A stretch of 64,000 nucleotides of DNA, taken from the NCBI GenBank assembly GCA_905221605.1, contig CAJNDS010000835.1, positions 124,001 through 188,000 of the forward strand, written 5' to 3'. The position numbers were made by a program, and so were the translations under genes. Each line of letters begins with the position of its first letter. Position 1 is the stretch's first letter. Below the pieces are notes generated by a model that was given only the letters and a program-made list of their open reading frames with translations, had not been told where the DNA came from and did no database searches. The DNA comes from Symbiodinium natans. Taxonomy: Eukaryota > Sar > Dinophyceae > Suessiales > Symbiodiniaceae. Shown here in pieces: positions 8,530 to 18,080 of the stretch.

Positions 8530-11405
8530 CTTGGAGGGTCCTTTGTCTTAGCAGGGCACGACATTCTAAGACCCTTTGGGATACAGTGATTACATCCAAT
8601 CTCCGAATCACACTCCCAGCGGCAGGCCGGAACGTCATCCTTGGTAGAGATGGAAGCTTTCAGCATCTTTGCTGACATCTGGGCCTCTCGGATGGAGTCT
8701 GCTCTGGTTTCTGGGACAAAATCCAAAGGCTTTTCTCCTCGATGCTTACGGTTGGTGGGCGATATTGGAGTGAACCTCGCGTTGGGATCACTAACGGGAA
8801 TGTTAATGTAATCGACTTCAGAGCTGAAATTTACCGCTGGTAGCGCCAGACTATAGGGATACGTGCAATTGGTGATCTGGTCCGTCCACTCCTTCCGGAG
8901 GGAGAAAGCATCGGCTTGGGCGGCCGAACCAGCAACAAGAGCACTTAGGAGACATACAGCAGCAGGGATACCGCCTGAAGGCTTCTTTCTGCCTGAGCCC
9001 TTCGAGTTCTTGGAGCCTTGACTTCCCTTGGAATTCCTGCTACCCTTAGAACCCTTGGAGCTACAGCGAGAAGACTTGCGATCTTTCTTCTTCTTGCGGT
9101 CCTTCTTCTTCCCTTTGCCTTTTGACCCCTTCCCACTGGTTTCGGAAGGCGCAGCTGCACCTGGCTTGCCTGTGTGGAGAAAATTGCAGTTCTCCCCCCG
9201 ATCGCAACGTCCTTGCTTGTAGAACTTGCAGATCTTAGGCTTACCACCGGGGCTTGCAGAGCTTGCTCGTGAGCCAGCCGGCGTAGCGGAGCGGCCGCGT
9301 CCCTTGGCCGGAGTCTGGTGCTTGTACTTACATTGGTCACCTTTGGTGCAGGAACCATTACGGACCCATGAAATGCAGAAACCTTTAGGAACCCTCTTAG
9401 GTGCAGGTGCAGTGGGCACAGCAGGACTGCCCGTCTGACGAGCCATCCGTTCCCGGTTGCGTTCAAGGCGCTTCCTGTTGAGGTGCGCATTTGCAGCATC
9501 ATACAGGAAACTGTAGGACCGTTCTTTGGAACCTTCAAGAGCTCTTTCGTAGATGTTGATGTCATGCGAGAGAGCCTTGACCTTCTTGACCTGTCTGTGA
9601 AATAGTGGTTCGAGGAATGATGCTTCAGGGGTTTTGGGAATCCCCGACAACACCGTGTCCCAATTTCGCATAAAGGTGAGAAGATTCTCATTGAGCAACG
9701 TGACTGAAAGCAAATCTTCCATGTCACACACCGCCCCATGCTGAGCGTTCGTCGCAAAGTAGTTGTGAATCCTGAAGAGAATCTGCCTTCCTCTAACTGG
9801 GCGTCCGGCGTTGGCCTCTGTTTCTTTGAAGGTGTCCACCTGACGTGCAAAGTCGCCTTCCAGGATGTTTGACAGAGCTGAAAGGATCTTAGCATCAAGG
9901 GTGGTGAATCCTTCCGGATCACGCAGGGTTTCCTCCTTCATATCGGCTTCCCAAACCCTAGACAACCACTCGAAAGCTTTGTCGGGCTTATCAGATGCAG
10001 CTACAACAGCGTCACGAACTCTGATGCGCCAATTGCGATAGCTCTCGGGCTGAGGAAACTTTGGGACTAAAACCTTCTCAGCTTCCTTGGTTTTGGGAGC
10101 CTTATCCGATGACTCGGCTTTGTCAGCATCTTTGTCAGTTGAACCACCTTTCATCATCTTCTTGAAAAATCTCTTCATCTCTTTTGGTGAAATCGCCGAA
10201 GATGAGGAAGAATCGGAGGACGAAGATGAGTCCCTCTTTTTCTTCTTCTTCTTCTTCTTTTTGTCGTCCTTCTTTTTCTTTTTGTCCCCATCATCATCAT
10301 CATCGTCATCATCTGGGTCACCTGGCTTGCCTTTGCCTTGGCCAGGCGGTGTGTCGAGGCGATGCACCTGTGGGAGGCCGGGCGGTGGCCCGCTAGGGCC
10401 AGGGTTGCCTTCCGGCTCCCGATGATGGGGCGAATCGGTCTGACTGGCAGCCTTCTGTAGCATCTCTTGAGCTTGAAGCAGCTTAGCACGAAGATCAGAG
10501 TTCTCGCTCGTGAGTGCTGAGCGGTGCTCGGCTTCAGAATTGAAGCGTCCGAGCATAGCATTGAATTCAACCTTCATGCTCTCAACCTGTTCGGATAGCC
10601 TCGCATTGTGAATGGCGTACTCACTCTGAACATTGTGAGAAAGCCTCTCAAGCTTGGAGTACTCGGCATTAGCGTAGGCTTCCGCCTCGCAAAGACGCTT
10701 GTGGAGCTCAATGGCTTCAGTCCTTGCTCTGGCAAGAGCAGCAGAATGCTGATCAATGATACCTTGATCGTTGCTCGACTTAGTGGCGGCTTCACTCTCA
10801 AGCTGCTTAAGATTGTTTTGAAGAACGGTATACTCATGACGCAATTGTGCCACCTTGGATGTGGCCTGGGAACTAAGTATGTTGATTTCCTCCCTATGAG
10901 CCTCCCCTATGGCTCCTACGATTTCCCTGTGGCGCGCCTCTGCGGCCATGGCAACGGCTGGCCCAGTGTCGGCGTTGACGTGGATGTCAACCTGGCTCAG
11001 CGCCAATTGCCTTGCGTCGACTTGATTCACCTGGAGCTGCCTACGGTCTATGTTCTGGGCATTGTACGTCGGAGAGAACACTGAAGGAGCTCTCTCAGTC
11101 GGTGAGTATGCTGGGGTGCTTAGCCCTGGAACCATGTTCCATGAGTTCATGGAGCCTAGACCTGGAACATTACCAGTGGCAAGTCGTTGCTCGCTAACTG
11201 CTCCAACGTGCATGATTCTTGGATCGTTCTGGGCTGCAAGCATTGCCAAGTTCTCTTGGCTGAGCGGCATAACCTCACCATCCCTGGGAGGGTTTGTCGA
11301 TACAGCTGTAGGTTCCCCTACAACGGGGTTGCTAAGCAGTGACATTGTTTCATCCTCCACAGGTACGGGGATTGCTGCAGCGTTTCCGGGAGATTGCCCT
11401 TCCAT
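8481..11405 (-). CDS. Gag-like polyprotein with coiled coil and two CCCH zinc fingers
   Basis: This is a 974-residue ORF, and an in-frame TAG shortly upstream makes the ATG at 11405 the likely start. Residues about 180-330 form a heptad-rich coiled coil. A low-complexity stretch follows near 350-410 (runs of Asp, Lys and Ser). The middle region contains a conserved-looking helical block typical of Copia capsids. Two CCCH fingers lie near residues 675-690 (C-x8-C-x5-C-x3-H) and 723-744 (C-x7-C-x5-C-x3-H). These replace the CCHC knuckle usual in Copia Gag and probably bind RNA. The C terminus is Lys/Ser-rich followed by a Cys-rich tail. Its last codons overlap the protease ORF, which is read in the -1 frame. 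Expected role: particle assembly and RNA packaging. Confidence 0.85.
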   Translation of the reverse strand: MEGQSPGNAAAIPVPVEDETMSLLSNPVVGEPTAVSTNPPRDGEVMPLSQENLAMLAAQNDPRIMHVGAVSEQRLATGNVPGLGSMNSWNMVPGLSTPAYSPTERAPSVFSPTYNAQNIDRRQLQVNQVDARQLALSQVDIHVNADTGPAVAMAAEARHREIVGAIGEAHREEINILSSQATSKVAQLRHEYTVLQNNLKQLESEAATKSSNDQGIIDQHSAALARARTEAIELHKRLCEAEAYANAEYSKLERLSHNVQSEYAIHNARLSEQVESMKVEFNAMLGRFNSEAEHRSALTSENSDLRAKLLQAQEMLQKAASQTDSPHHREPEGNPGPSGPPPGLPQVHRLDTPPGQGKGKPGDPDDDDDDDDGDKKKKKDDKKKKKKKKKRDSSSSSDSSSSSAISPKEMKRFFKKMMKGGSTDKDADKAESSDKAPKTKEAEKVLVPKFPQPESYRNWRIRVRDAVVAASDKPDKAFEWLSRVWEADMKEETLRDPEGFTTLDAKILSALSNILEGDFARQVDTFKETEANAGRPVRGRQILFRIHNYFATNAQHGAVCDMEDLLSVTLLNENLLTFMRNWDTVLSGIPKTPEASFLEPLFHRQVKKVKALSHDINIYERALEGSKERSYSFLYDAANAHLNRKRLERNRERMARQTGSPAVPTAPAPKRVPKGFCISWVRNGSCTKGDQCKYKHQTPAKGRGRSATPAGSRASSASPGGKPKICKFYKQGRCDRGENCNFLHTGKPGAAAPSETSGKGSKGKGKKKDRKKKKDRKSSRCSSKGSKGSRNSKGSQGSKNSKGSGRKKPSGGIPAAVCLLSALVAGSAAQADAFSLRKEWTDQITNCTYPYSLALPAVNFSSEVDYINIPVSDPNARFTPISPTNRKHRGEKPLDFVPETRADSIREAQMSAKMLKASISTKDDVPACRWECDSEIGCNHCIPKGLRMSCPAKTKDPPRCSTLNGLATPGVHKT

Positions 11406-11566
11406 GACACCGGCAGGTAGTGTTAGAGTCTACGGCTGATAACCTATTGTTACCAGCGGAAAGCCCTAAACTCAACAAGTACAGTGCAACGCACTTTTTG
11501 TCTTGAGCCAATGAAGTAGCGTAAGTACGGTAATACAGCTGATATCTTGAAGTATCGACAGAAACA
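11406..11566 (-). promoter_or_regulatory. Leader of the retrotransposon: possible primer-binding site and spliced-leader-like motif
   Basis: Upstream of gag the minus strand carries TGGTAACA (11448-11455). It begins with the TGG that pairs with a tRNA CCA end, so it is a candidate primer-binding site and hence a candidate LTR boundary. Further upstream, TTGGCTCAAG (11502-11511) equals the last ten bases of the dinoflagellate trans-spliced leader. Neither is proven: the matching 3' LTR is outside the window and ten bases can match by chance. Confidence 0.3.
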
Positions 11567-12735
11567 CTTGGGCTTGGGTGCACTTGGGGCTCCCAAACCT
11601 CTCCCAATACCCTTCTCCCCCCCCCCCAAAAAAAAGAAAAGTCTCCAGCTGCCTGAAAAGCCTGTGGGAGGTGTCCTGAGACCCGGGAAATGCTGGGCTT
11701 GAGGGCTGTTGGAGGCTGTTTCTGCCCTGGGCCCCCACCAGCGGAGGGCGCCTGGAGCTGCCTCATCTGCTCGGCCTCCACCTCTTGGTAGTGGCGCCTC
11801 TGGCGTCGCTCGAAAACGGGGTTGAAGTTTGGGCGGTTTTGGGTTTGGGGCTCGGGGTCCTGGGCTTGGGGGTTACAAGGTCTAGGAGCTTAGGGTTTAG
11901 GACTCAAGGGTTCCGAGTTTCGGGTCTTGGGGTTTAGAGCATGTACGTAGGCCTCAGGTCATCCCCAACCCCAAATCCCAAAACCCCAAATCCCAAATCC
12001 CCAAATGACCCCAAATCCCCAAATGACCCCAAAACCCACCCCTCGCTGCGCCTGAGATCTCGGAGCTCCGGCGTGTCCCAGGCGCGTCGGCGCCCCGCCT
12101 CTCGCGCTTGACCCTGGCGAGGGCAAAGGGCTTCTTGGGGCTCTGGGGCCTATGAGGCCCACGGGGTTTATGGGCATTCAAGGGGCTTGTAGGGCTTTAG
12201 GCGTTCTTCAGGACTTCGCAAAGGACACCAAGGGGGGCTTGCAGAGGCTTATTACAGGGTTTGGTTATATAAAGGGTTAGGGGTTGTCAGGTTCCGGGTT
12301 TCAGTCAGGGTTGTTTTGCATTCTCTGCGCACTTTGCCTTCTTCGCCCACGGGGTTTGGGGATTCATTTCGTTTCGGCTCGGGCTCAGCTCCTTGTGGAA
12401 CTCTGGTACTCTCACCCAGGCTTAAGAGGGCCCGCGTCTCTTTTGCTAGCTCTTTGGCGCTCCGTAGAGGTCATAGCGGCGCTGCATGGACAGAGGCATC
12501 TTGCTTCGGACCTCCTCGCGGCTGCGCAGAGTTCCATGCGGTAAGTTGAGCTGTGTTTAAGTCATAATAGAAAGAAAGAATACTCGTCGTGAAGATGATG
12601 ATGATGATGATGATGCTACTACTGTTAATAAGAAGTGGAATGGCAATAATGAGCATAATTGCAACAATAGCTTGATATGGTTAGGACAGTGATGCGTGAA
12701 ATATAATTCATCTGCCATTACAAGTGCCATCATTG
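11567..12735. other. Intergenic stretch with degenerate telomere-like tracts, no gene recognised
   Basis: Positions 11800-11950 are G-rich degenerate TTTAGGG-like sequence and 11955-12040 are short C-rich tracts built from CCCAAAT units. Positions 12040-12560 are GC-rich with open frames on both strands but no recognisable protein. A short (GAT)n run lies at 12596-12614. This stretch separates the retrotransposon from the 3' end of the nitrilase gene. Confidence 0.5.
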
Positions 12736-15700
12736 CTAGTGGTACAGATCTTTGTTGCGCCACTTCTCGCAGACTCTTCCTAGATTCTTGGCAGGAGTGT
12801 AGCCCATCCTCGAGGAGGTCCGGCTGCACCTCCACGACCTTGACACCGGAGGACGTCCCATCAAACTCTGCCAGCACCTGTGCAGACCCTGGAAGGTGTA
12901 TATGGGCTTCTCGACATCACGACCCTGCGTGGAAAGCGCAACAAATCCGAGGGTTCAGGGTTGCAGGCTATACGACAGCTTGCAGAATCTTGGTACCCTC
13001 CTCAATCCGACAGATCCAGCCCTGGATCCTGAAGCCCATACTACACAAGACCCGAAACCCTAAACCTGCCTTGCCCCAGGGGTCCACGGCCATTGCGTGT
13101 CCCCACGACTGGCGCCGGTTGCCGTCCTCGTTGTGCAGGCCAGCCTGGACAGAATCATCACTTCAGTGTAACTTCATCTCATCTTCCTGAGCAGCTGCCG
13201 AGAGTGTCTCTGGAACGGGCCTGAGCCGCGGCGATCACGTAGCACTGGCACTCCACTGCCCGCGTGCGCATGAGCAGCTCCCAGTGCGCTTCGCCCGTCG
13301 GCATGGAGAAGGCCGAAGGGATCAGCAGAATGTCCTTAAGGGTGCTCGGCTTCCCCTCTGAGGCCTTTCGGGGGCTCAAGATGCCCAACACGTCTGGCAT
13401 CTTAGCCTGACTGATAGATATACCACTAACTATGGACTTTATATATATATATATACAAGATACCAATCCGCTGCGTGCCAGGCTTCTGCTCCATGTTCAA
13501 ACCGCAACTGCTGGTAGAGCTGCGGAAAGCGGACCTCACCACCAACGGGAGAAAGAGGAAGATACAAAGAGTGAGAGAGAGATGAAAGAAGGCAAAAGAC
13601 AATAAATGAGGCGAGGGCAAGAGAAAGTAACCCTGCACACAAAAACGAGCTGAGCGCGATGAAGAGGAAGAAGATACGGCAGGTGGCTTTTGACCGCCCA
13701 GGCACGTCGTAGCAGACAGTCACCCCGAGTTTGCCGATGGTGCTGTCGCAGGCGACCACCTCACTGAGGGGTGCGAAATCGAGCAAATCGGGGTTGAGCC
13801 ACCTCACCCAGACCGCCTCCGACCCCGAGATCGTCTGCTTCGACTCGACAAGGCCGGTGAAGGGCGCGTCGAACATATGGATCTTGCCTCGCAAGCCAGA
13901 CTGGGAAGAAACGAACATTCCATCTGCATATAGGTATATTAGAATGTATAAACGTATACACACATACCCATATATATATATATATGTGCAGAAGCAATGC
14001 TTATGACACTTCGGGGGCAAGGATGATGGGGGGGAAGGAAGCGCGCTGCTCCCGGCGACTCTTGCAGGCCCGGGTGCGGTAGACCGACACCATCTCGCCT
14101 TCGGAGTTGAGAATCACGTGGGTGTTCAAGATCTTGTTGTCCTTGAAGATTTTGGGTCACAGGGAGGGCTCTAGGGTTGTATAGGGTTCAGGGTTCTAGG
14201 TTATAGGGCTATAGGGTTTAGGAATCAGGGGTGCGTTCAAGACCTTCCTTGACACTCTGCGATATCCGAGCTAAACAGCACCCTTAAGCCGCCAAATAGT
14301 TTGGTTCGTTTACACGCAAAGCTCCATATGGTAATATGATAGGAATCACTGGCCACTTACTCCCCACAACGTGTAGTCAAAGCAGGTCCCAGAGGCTCCC
14401 AGCACAGCGGGATGCCGCGCCGGCTCTGTAATTGCCGGTTTAAGGCTTGGGGTTTTACAGTTTCAGAGCGCCGGGCAACCTAACACCCAAAAACAACCAC
14501 ACCGCAAGGGACACCAACAGCTGCCGAGCATCGGGCTCGCCGTCGACCTTCTCCTGGAAGCCTGCGGCCACCGAAACGCCAACATCCATCCCCCCCCCCC
14601 GGCCACACACAAGCAAACACCCAATCCAAAAATCAAGCTTCGGGTTCAGGGTTCAGGGTTCAGGGTTTAGGGTTCAGGGTTCAGGGTTTAGGGTTTAGGG
14701 TTTAGGGTTTAACATTTAGGGTTTAGGGTTCAGGGTTTAGGGCTCACAAGCCCTGAGAGTCTCACTTCTCTGGGTGCCTCCCAGCGACAGCCAAACCTGC
14801 TGCTCTTTGGCCAGGGCGGCGTAACCTGATGGGCCCCGTGCCTCTAAACTCCACAGTCGATGGAATGCAAAACTTGGATTTTAAACCATATGACGACCCG
14901 ATTGGTTTTTGGATGCATCTAAAAGACCAATGCTTATCCTGTGACACTTCGTCGTTTCGTTGGCACGGCGCTGTTCAGGCAACACTTTAGCGAGCGAGAA
15001 TCCTGAAAGTCGGGCTCGGATGTTCATCTAAAGAAGGAACCAACACCCCACAACCCCCCCCCCTCCTCTGCCCCCACACACTGAAATCCAGGGTTGCAAA
15101 GGGTCCCTGGGTTCCTGAATGTCCCTGGGTTCCTAGGTCCAAAGCCCTCCCACACGGGCAACAGACAAATCTCAACAAAACCCTATTTGCACAATTCTGC
15201 GAGCCATGCGAACGCACCATGCATCTGCTTTGTACAGGCTGTTGCAAGGACACCAGGCTGTTACCCGAGTTTGCAGGGTGTGTCCCACCTTATGGACGGC
15301 TTCCTTGAAAGGCCAAGAAATATAATTCACAAAAACCCGTGTGCGAGCTTCGAAGCTTTCGCAAGAAAAAGGCTCGCTTTCGCATTCGAAACTTGTGCTC
15401 AAGTTGACAAGGGACTCATTGGCTAGTGCCGAGGTTTCATGTCCCCTCCTCCCCCCATTCTCAGAGCAATTTGGATTTGGGGGTCTGAGGGCTTTAGTTT
15501 AGGGTGTCTAAGGCTCCGTAGGAATTTAACCCCACATACGCAGGGGAAGGGGCGGCCCATCGTCGGCCCTGACAACGGCTCCGCGGCGTCCTGCGCCTGA
15601 CTGGTTTAGGGCTGAGGGCTCAACTGTTCTCGGAGTTTAAGGTTTAGGGTTTAGGGTTGGGGTTCGAGGTTTGGGGGGGGGGGGGGGGTAATCGTGCTAG

Positions 15701-16940
15701 CGAAAGGGCGGCTATCAAGTTTATCACTTCGCTTTAGCTATCTGCAATGTATCTCCCACTAGCCCAAAATGACTCACGTCGCGGGTTCAAACCTCCCATT
15801 CTCTAAACCCTAAACCCTAAAACCTATACCCTAAACCTCCAAAGCCCTGGACCCTCGGATGGTGCGCTGGCCTCGCCAGCCTTAGCCCCAATGAATGCAA
15901 AGCACTCGGGCAGCGCCACCAGCTGGCAGCCCTGGTAGGTTTGCAGAGTTTAGGGTTTTGGGTTTTGGGTTTAGGGTTTGGGGTTTGGGGTTTGGGGTTT
16001 GGGGTTTGGGGTTTGGGGTTTGGGGTTTGGGGCTTGGGGTTTGGGGTTTGGGGCTTAGGATGGCTGGAGCTGGGATGTACACATGCAACTCTTCTTGTGG
16101 AATCCTACAATGTGACAAGTCGAAGCAACCAATCTGGGGGGAAACTTTTCCAGTCCCCATACCGAAGAACCTCAACCCTACACCCTCAACACCCTGGACC
16201 CTCAGCCCTAAGCCCTCAACCCTACACCCAAAACCCGAAACTTCAGGGCGCCAGTCCTGCGAGGCTGCCTCGGTCACCAGCTGCGCGCAGGTGATGAAGT
16301 TCGCCTGGCAGAGCCCTTCTTAGATTTAGGGCTTGGGGTTTGTGGTTTAGGGTTCGGGGTGTAGGGTTAAGGGTGTAGGCTGTAGGGTTCTTGTTTAGGG
16401 TTTGGGGGTCTGGGGTTTAGGGACAGGGGGGAGACCTGCTGTTGCTACGGGCATCGGGTGGAACCCCTCGCCTCCTTGTCATTTCGGGCCGTCATCTGGC
16501 AGAGGCCCACCTGCATGGTTCGGGCTTTCTAGAGTTAGGCTAGAAGGGTCTGTAAGTAGGGGTTTTTAAGGTCTATAGGGATTCTATAGGGTCTATGTAG
16601 GGTTTATAGGGTGCACAAAGGATTCTAGGGTTTGCAGGGTTACAAAGCGCCGAATCCCCGCCAAAAAGCCCGCGGACGGGATTCTTCTTGAATTTGACAT
16701 AAACCAGACGAAGCCCGCATTCCTCACCAGACAATGGTCACGCCTTGAAGGTTTTCTTCGCAGCGGGCAGCGCCTCAATCGCAGAAGAACTCCGGGACGC
16801 ATCAGACGGCTCTCTCCAGAAGGACACCCAAATACATACCGAAAAGGAACCCTGACAACGCTCACAAAACAGAAGCAATATCAACCTGTCTCCTATGCGC
16901 TCACCGCCACCTGCCGAGTCTGCCGAGCGTCCTCCGCCAT
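12736..16940 (-). CDS. Nitrilase-superfamily amidase (NIT1/NIT2-like), 13 exons
   Basis: Exons, in gene order: 16911-16940, 16472-16510, 16257-16304, 15872-15931, 15554-15596, 14778-14825, 14530-14561, 14078-14141, 13706-13887, 13484-13534, 13221-13334, 13070-13144 and 12736-12877. Reading frames join exactly across all twelve introns. The protein is about 285 residues, the usual size of this family, which hydrolyses C-N bonds (deaminated glutathione or omega-amides in NIT1/NIT2). The start of the fold is VGLCQMTARND. The catalytic Glu is in LPECFAF (exon 4), the Lys in YRKIHMFD (exons 8/9) and the Cys in VTVCYDVRFPQLY (exons 9/10). NTHVILNSEGE, PSAFSMPTGEAHWE and WGHAMAVDPWGK are also family blocks. 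Donors are 9 GC, 2 GT and 1 GA; all acceptors are AG followed by G. The start ATG at 16940 and the C terminus (stop 12736-12738) are the least certain parts. A cytosolic enzyme is likely, since no signal peptide is seen. Confidence 0.9.
14637..14752. repeat. TTTAGGG/TTCAGGG array inside nitrilase intron 6
   Basis: About 16 heptamers alternate between TTTAGGG and TTCAGGG on the plus strand, so the transcribed intron reads CCCTAAA. The array lies wholly between splice sites inferred at 14562 and 14777. Confidence 0.9.
15950..16060. repeat. TTTGGGG array inside nitrilase intron 3
   Basis: About 13 tandem copies of a TTTGGGG variant (one TTTAGGG near the start) fill the acceptor-side part of the intron at 15932-16256. 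The donor-side part (16165-16240) has CCCTCAA/CCCTACA-type units in the opposite orientation, so the two parts could pair imperfectly. Confidence 0.88.
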
Positions 16941-17106
16941 GGCACCCGCGCACCTGCGGACCGCCCAGCGCAGCGCCGTGGCCACCCGCGCGTGGCTCCG
17001 CGTGCGGGAGCTGTCACTTTCAGGGATGTCCCCTAAGGATGACCCTGAATAACCATAGGGATCCGAACACCCCTTGAAGAAGCTTCCCTTCAACCAGGCC
17101 GAGATC

Positions 17107-17536
17107 CTACTGTGGGGGGTGGCCATTCACTGAGTCCGGAGGTCGCGTGTGTCTGTGTGCGTGTGTGTTGGTTGACTTAGCTACAAGCTTTTCTTGCTGA
17201 GCCAGCCACGGGCTTAGGCCTTGGGGTTTCAGGCGCCACGTGCATGCTGCAACTTCCGATGCATCGTAAAAAATCAACAGATGCAAAGCCTGCTTTCGCT
17301 TCTCCTGCAGCGGGCGGGAGCCACGAGACACGAGCAACGAGGCACCAAACAGCGCCGGGAGCGCTGTGCCCGCCACCCGTCTAACCATTCCATCAGCACT
17401 GCCCCCCCGCCTCCTTCCACCCCTCAGCTCGAGCTGGCACAAGACAACTTTTGCAGTGTATCTTTGTGTCTTATATGACTTACATGGGTCTCGTACTTGC
17501 ATTTTCGCCACAGCTCGCCATCGTTGTAGGTCCCCC
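17107..17536. other. Region upstream of the nitrilase gene, no gene recognised
   Basis: It is GC-rich with open frames on both strands and no recognised motif. It probably holds the promoter or 5' end of the nitrilase transcript on the minus strand, but no defined site is visible. Confidence 0.3.
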
Positions 17537-18013
17537 CCAGGCCTCCTCCTCCACCTCGGCGGCCTCGCGGCTGGCGTTGGCCGCGCGGCGCTCGCTGCGC
17601 TCCTGAGGCTCTGGCGGGGCACACAGCTTAGGATCCAGCAAGGCCAGCCGATTGACGGAGGTCTGGTGGGCGCGTTTCCCGCAATGTCTTGAGGGCTGAG
17701 TGCCATGCAAGGTATCATGCGTATATATACATATATATATATATATGGTTTATTTTATTTTGGAATCATGCCGTTGCAAGATGTGAGGTATGAAGAAGCA
17801 TGCGTTCTTTGGGGTGTGCCGCACCAACTTTCTTCAGGTGCTGTCGTTCTGGGCCGAGAATTTCCGCGACTTAGCACTTGGAACTGATAAACACAATTTG
17901 CCCAGTTGGAGCCTAGCGGAAGCTAGCATCTCCGGCAAACCTTGTGCCTGCTAGGGGTCGCCAGGCATCCCCGTCCCGGCCGTCGCGTTGGTTTAGGGTT
18001 TAGGGTTTAGGGC

Positions 18014-18080
<67 letters not shown>

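Larger units (their letters stand above)
1..11455 (-). mobile_element. Giant Ty1/Copia-type LTR retrotransposon, truncated by window edge
   Basis: Three consecutive minus-strand ORFs encode Gag, then protease plus the integrase zinc finger, then integrase core, reverse transcriptase and RNase H. Integrase preceding RT is the Copia order. Extra domains set it apart: a 2-oxoglutarate/Fe(II)-oxygenase-like domain between protease and integrase, and methyltransferase-like and SGNH-hydrolase-like domains after RNase H. The coding part exceeds 11 kb and still runs off position 1, so the 3' end and 3' LTR are not visible and the 5' LTR cannot be delimited. I read the third ORF through without meeting a stop, and the only interruptions are two frame changes, so the copy looks young. 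The element lies in the same orientation as all confidently placed host genes. Copia identity rests on motifs seen; the accessory-domain calls are motif-based inference. Confidence 0.93.

Noticed and set aside
8481-8547. Classical -1 ribosomal frameshift signal
   Set aside because: No slippery heptamer in the required phase is visible, so programmed shifting is not claimed.
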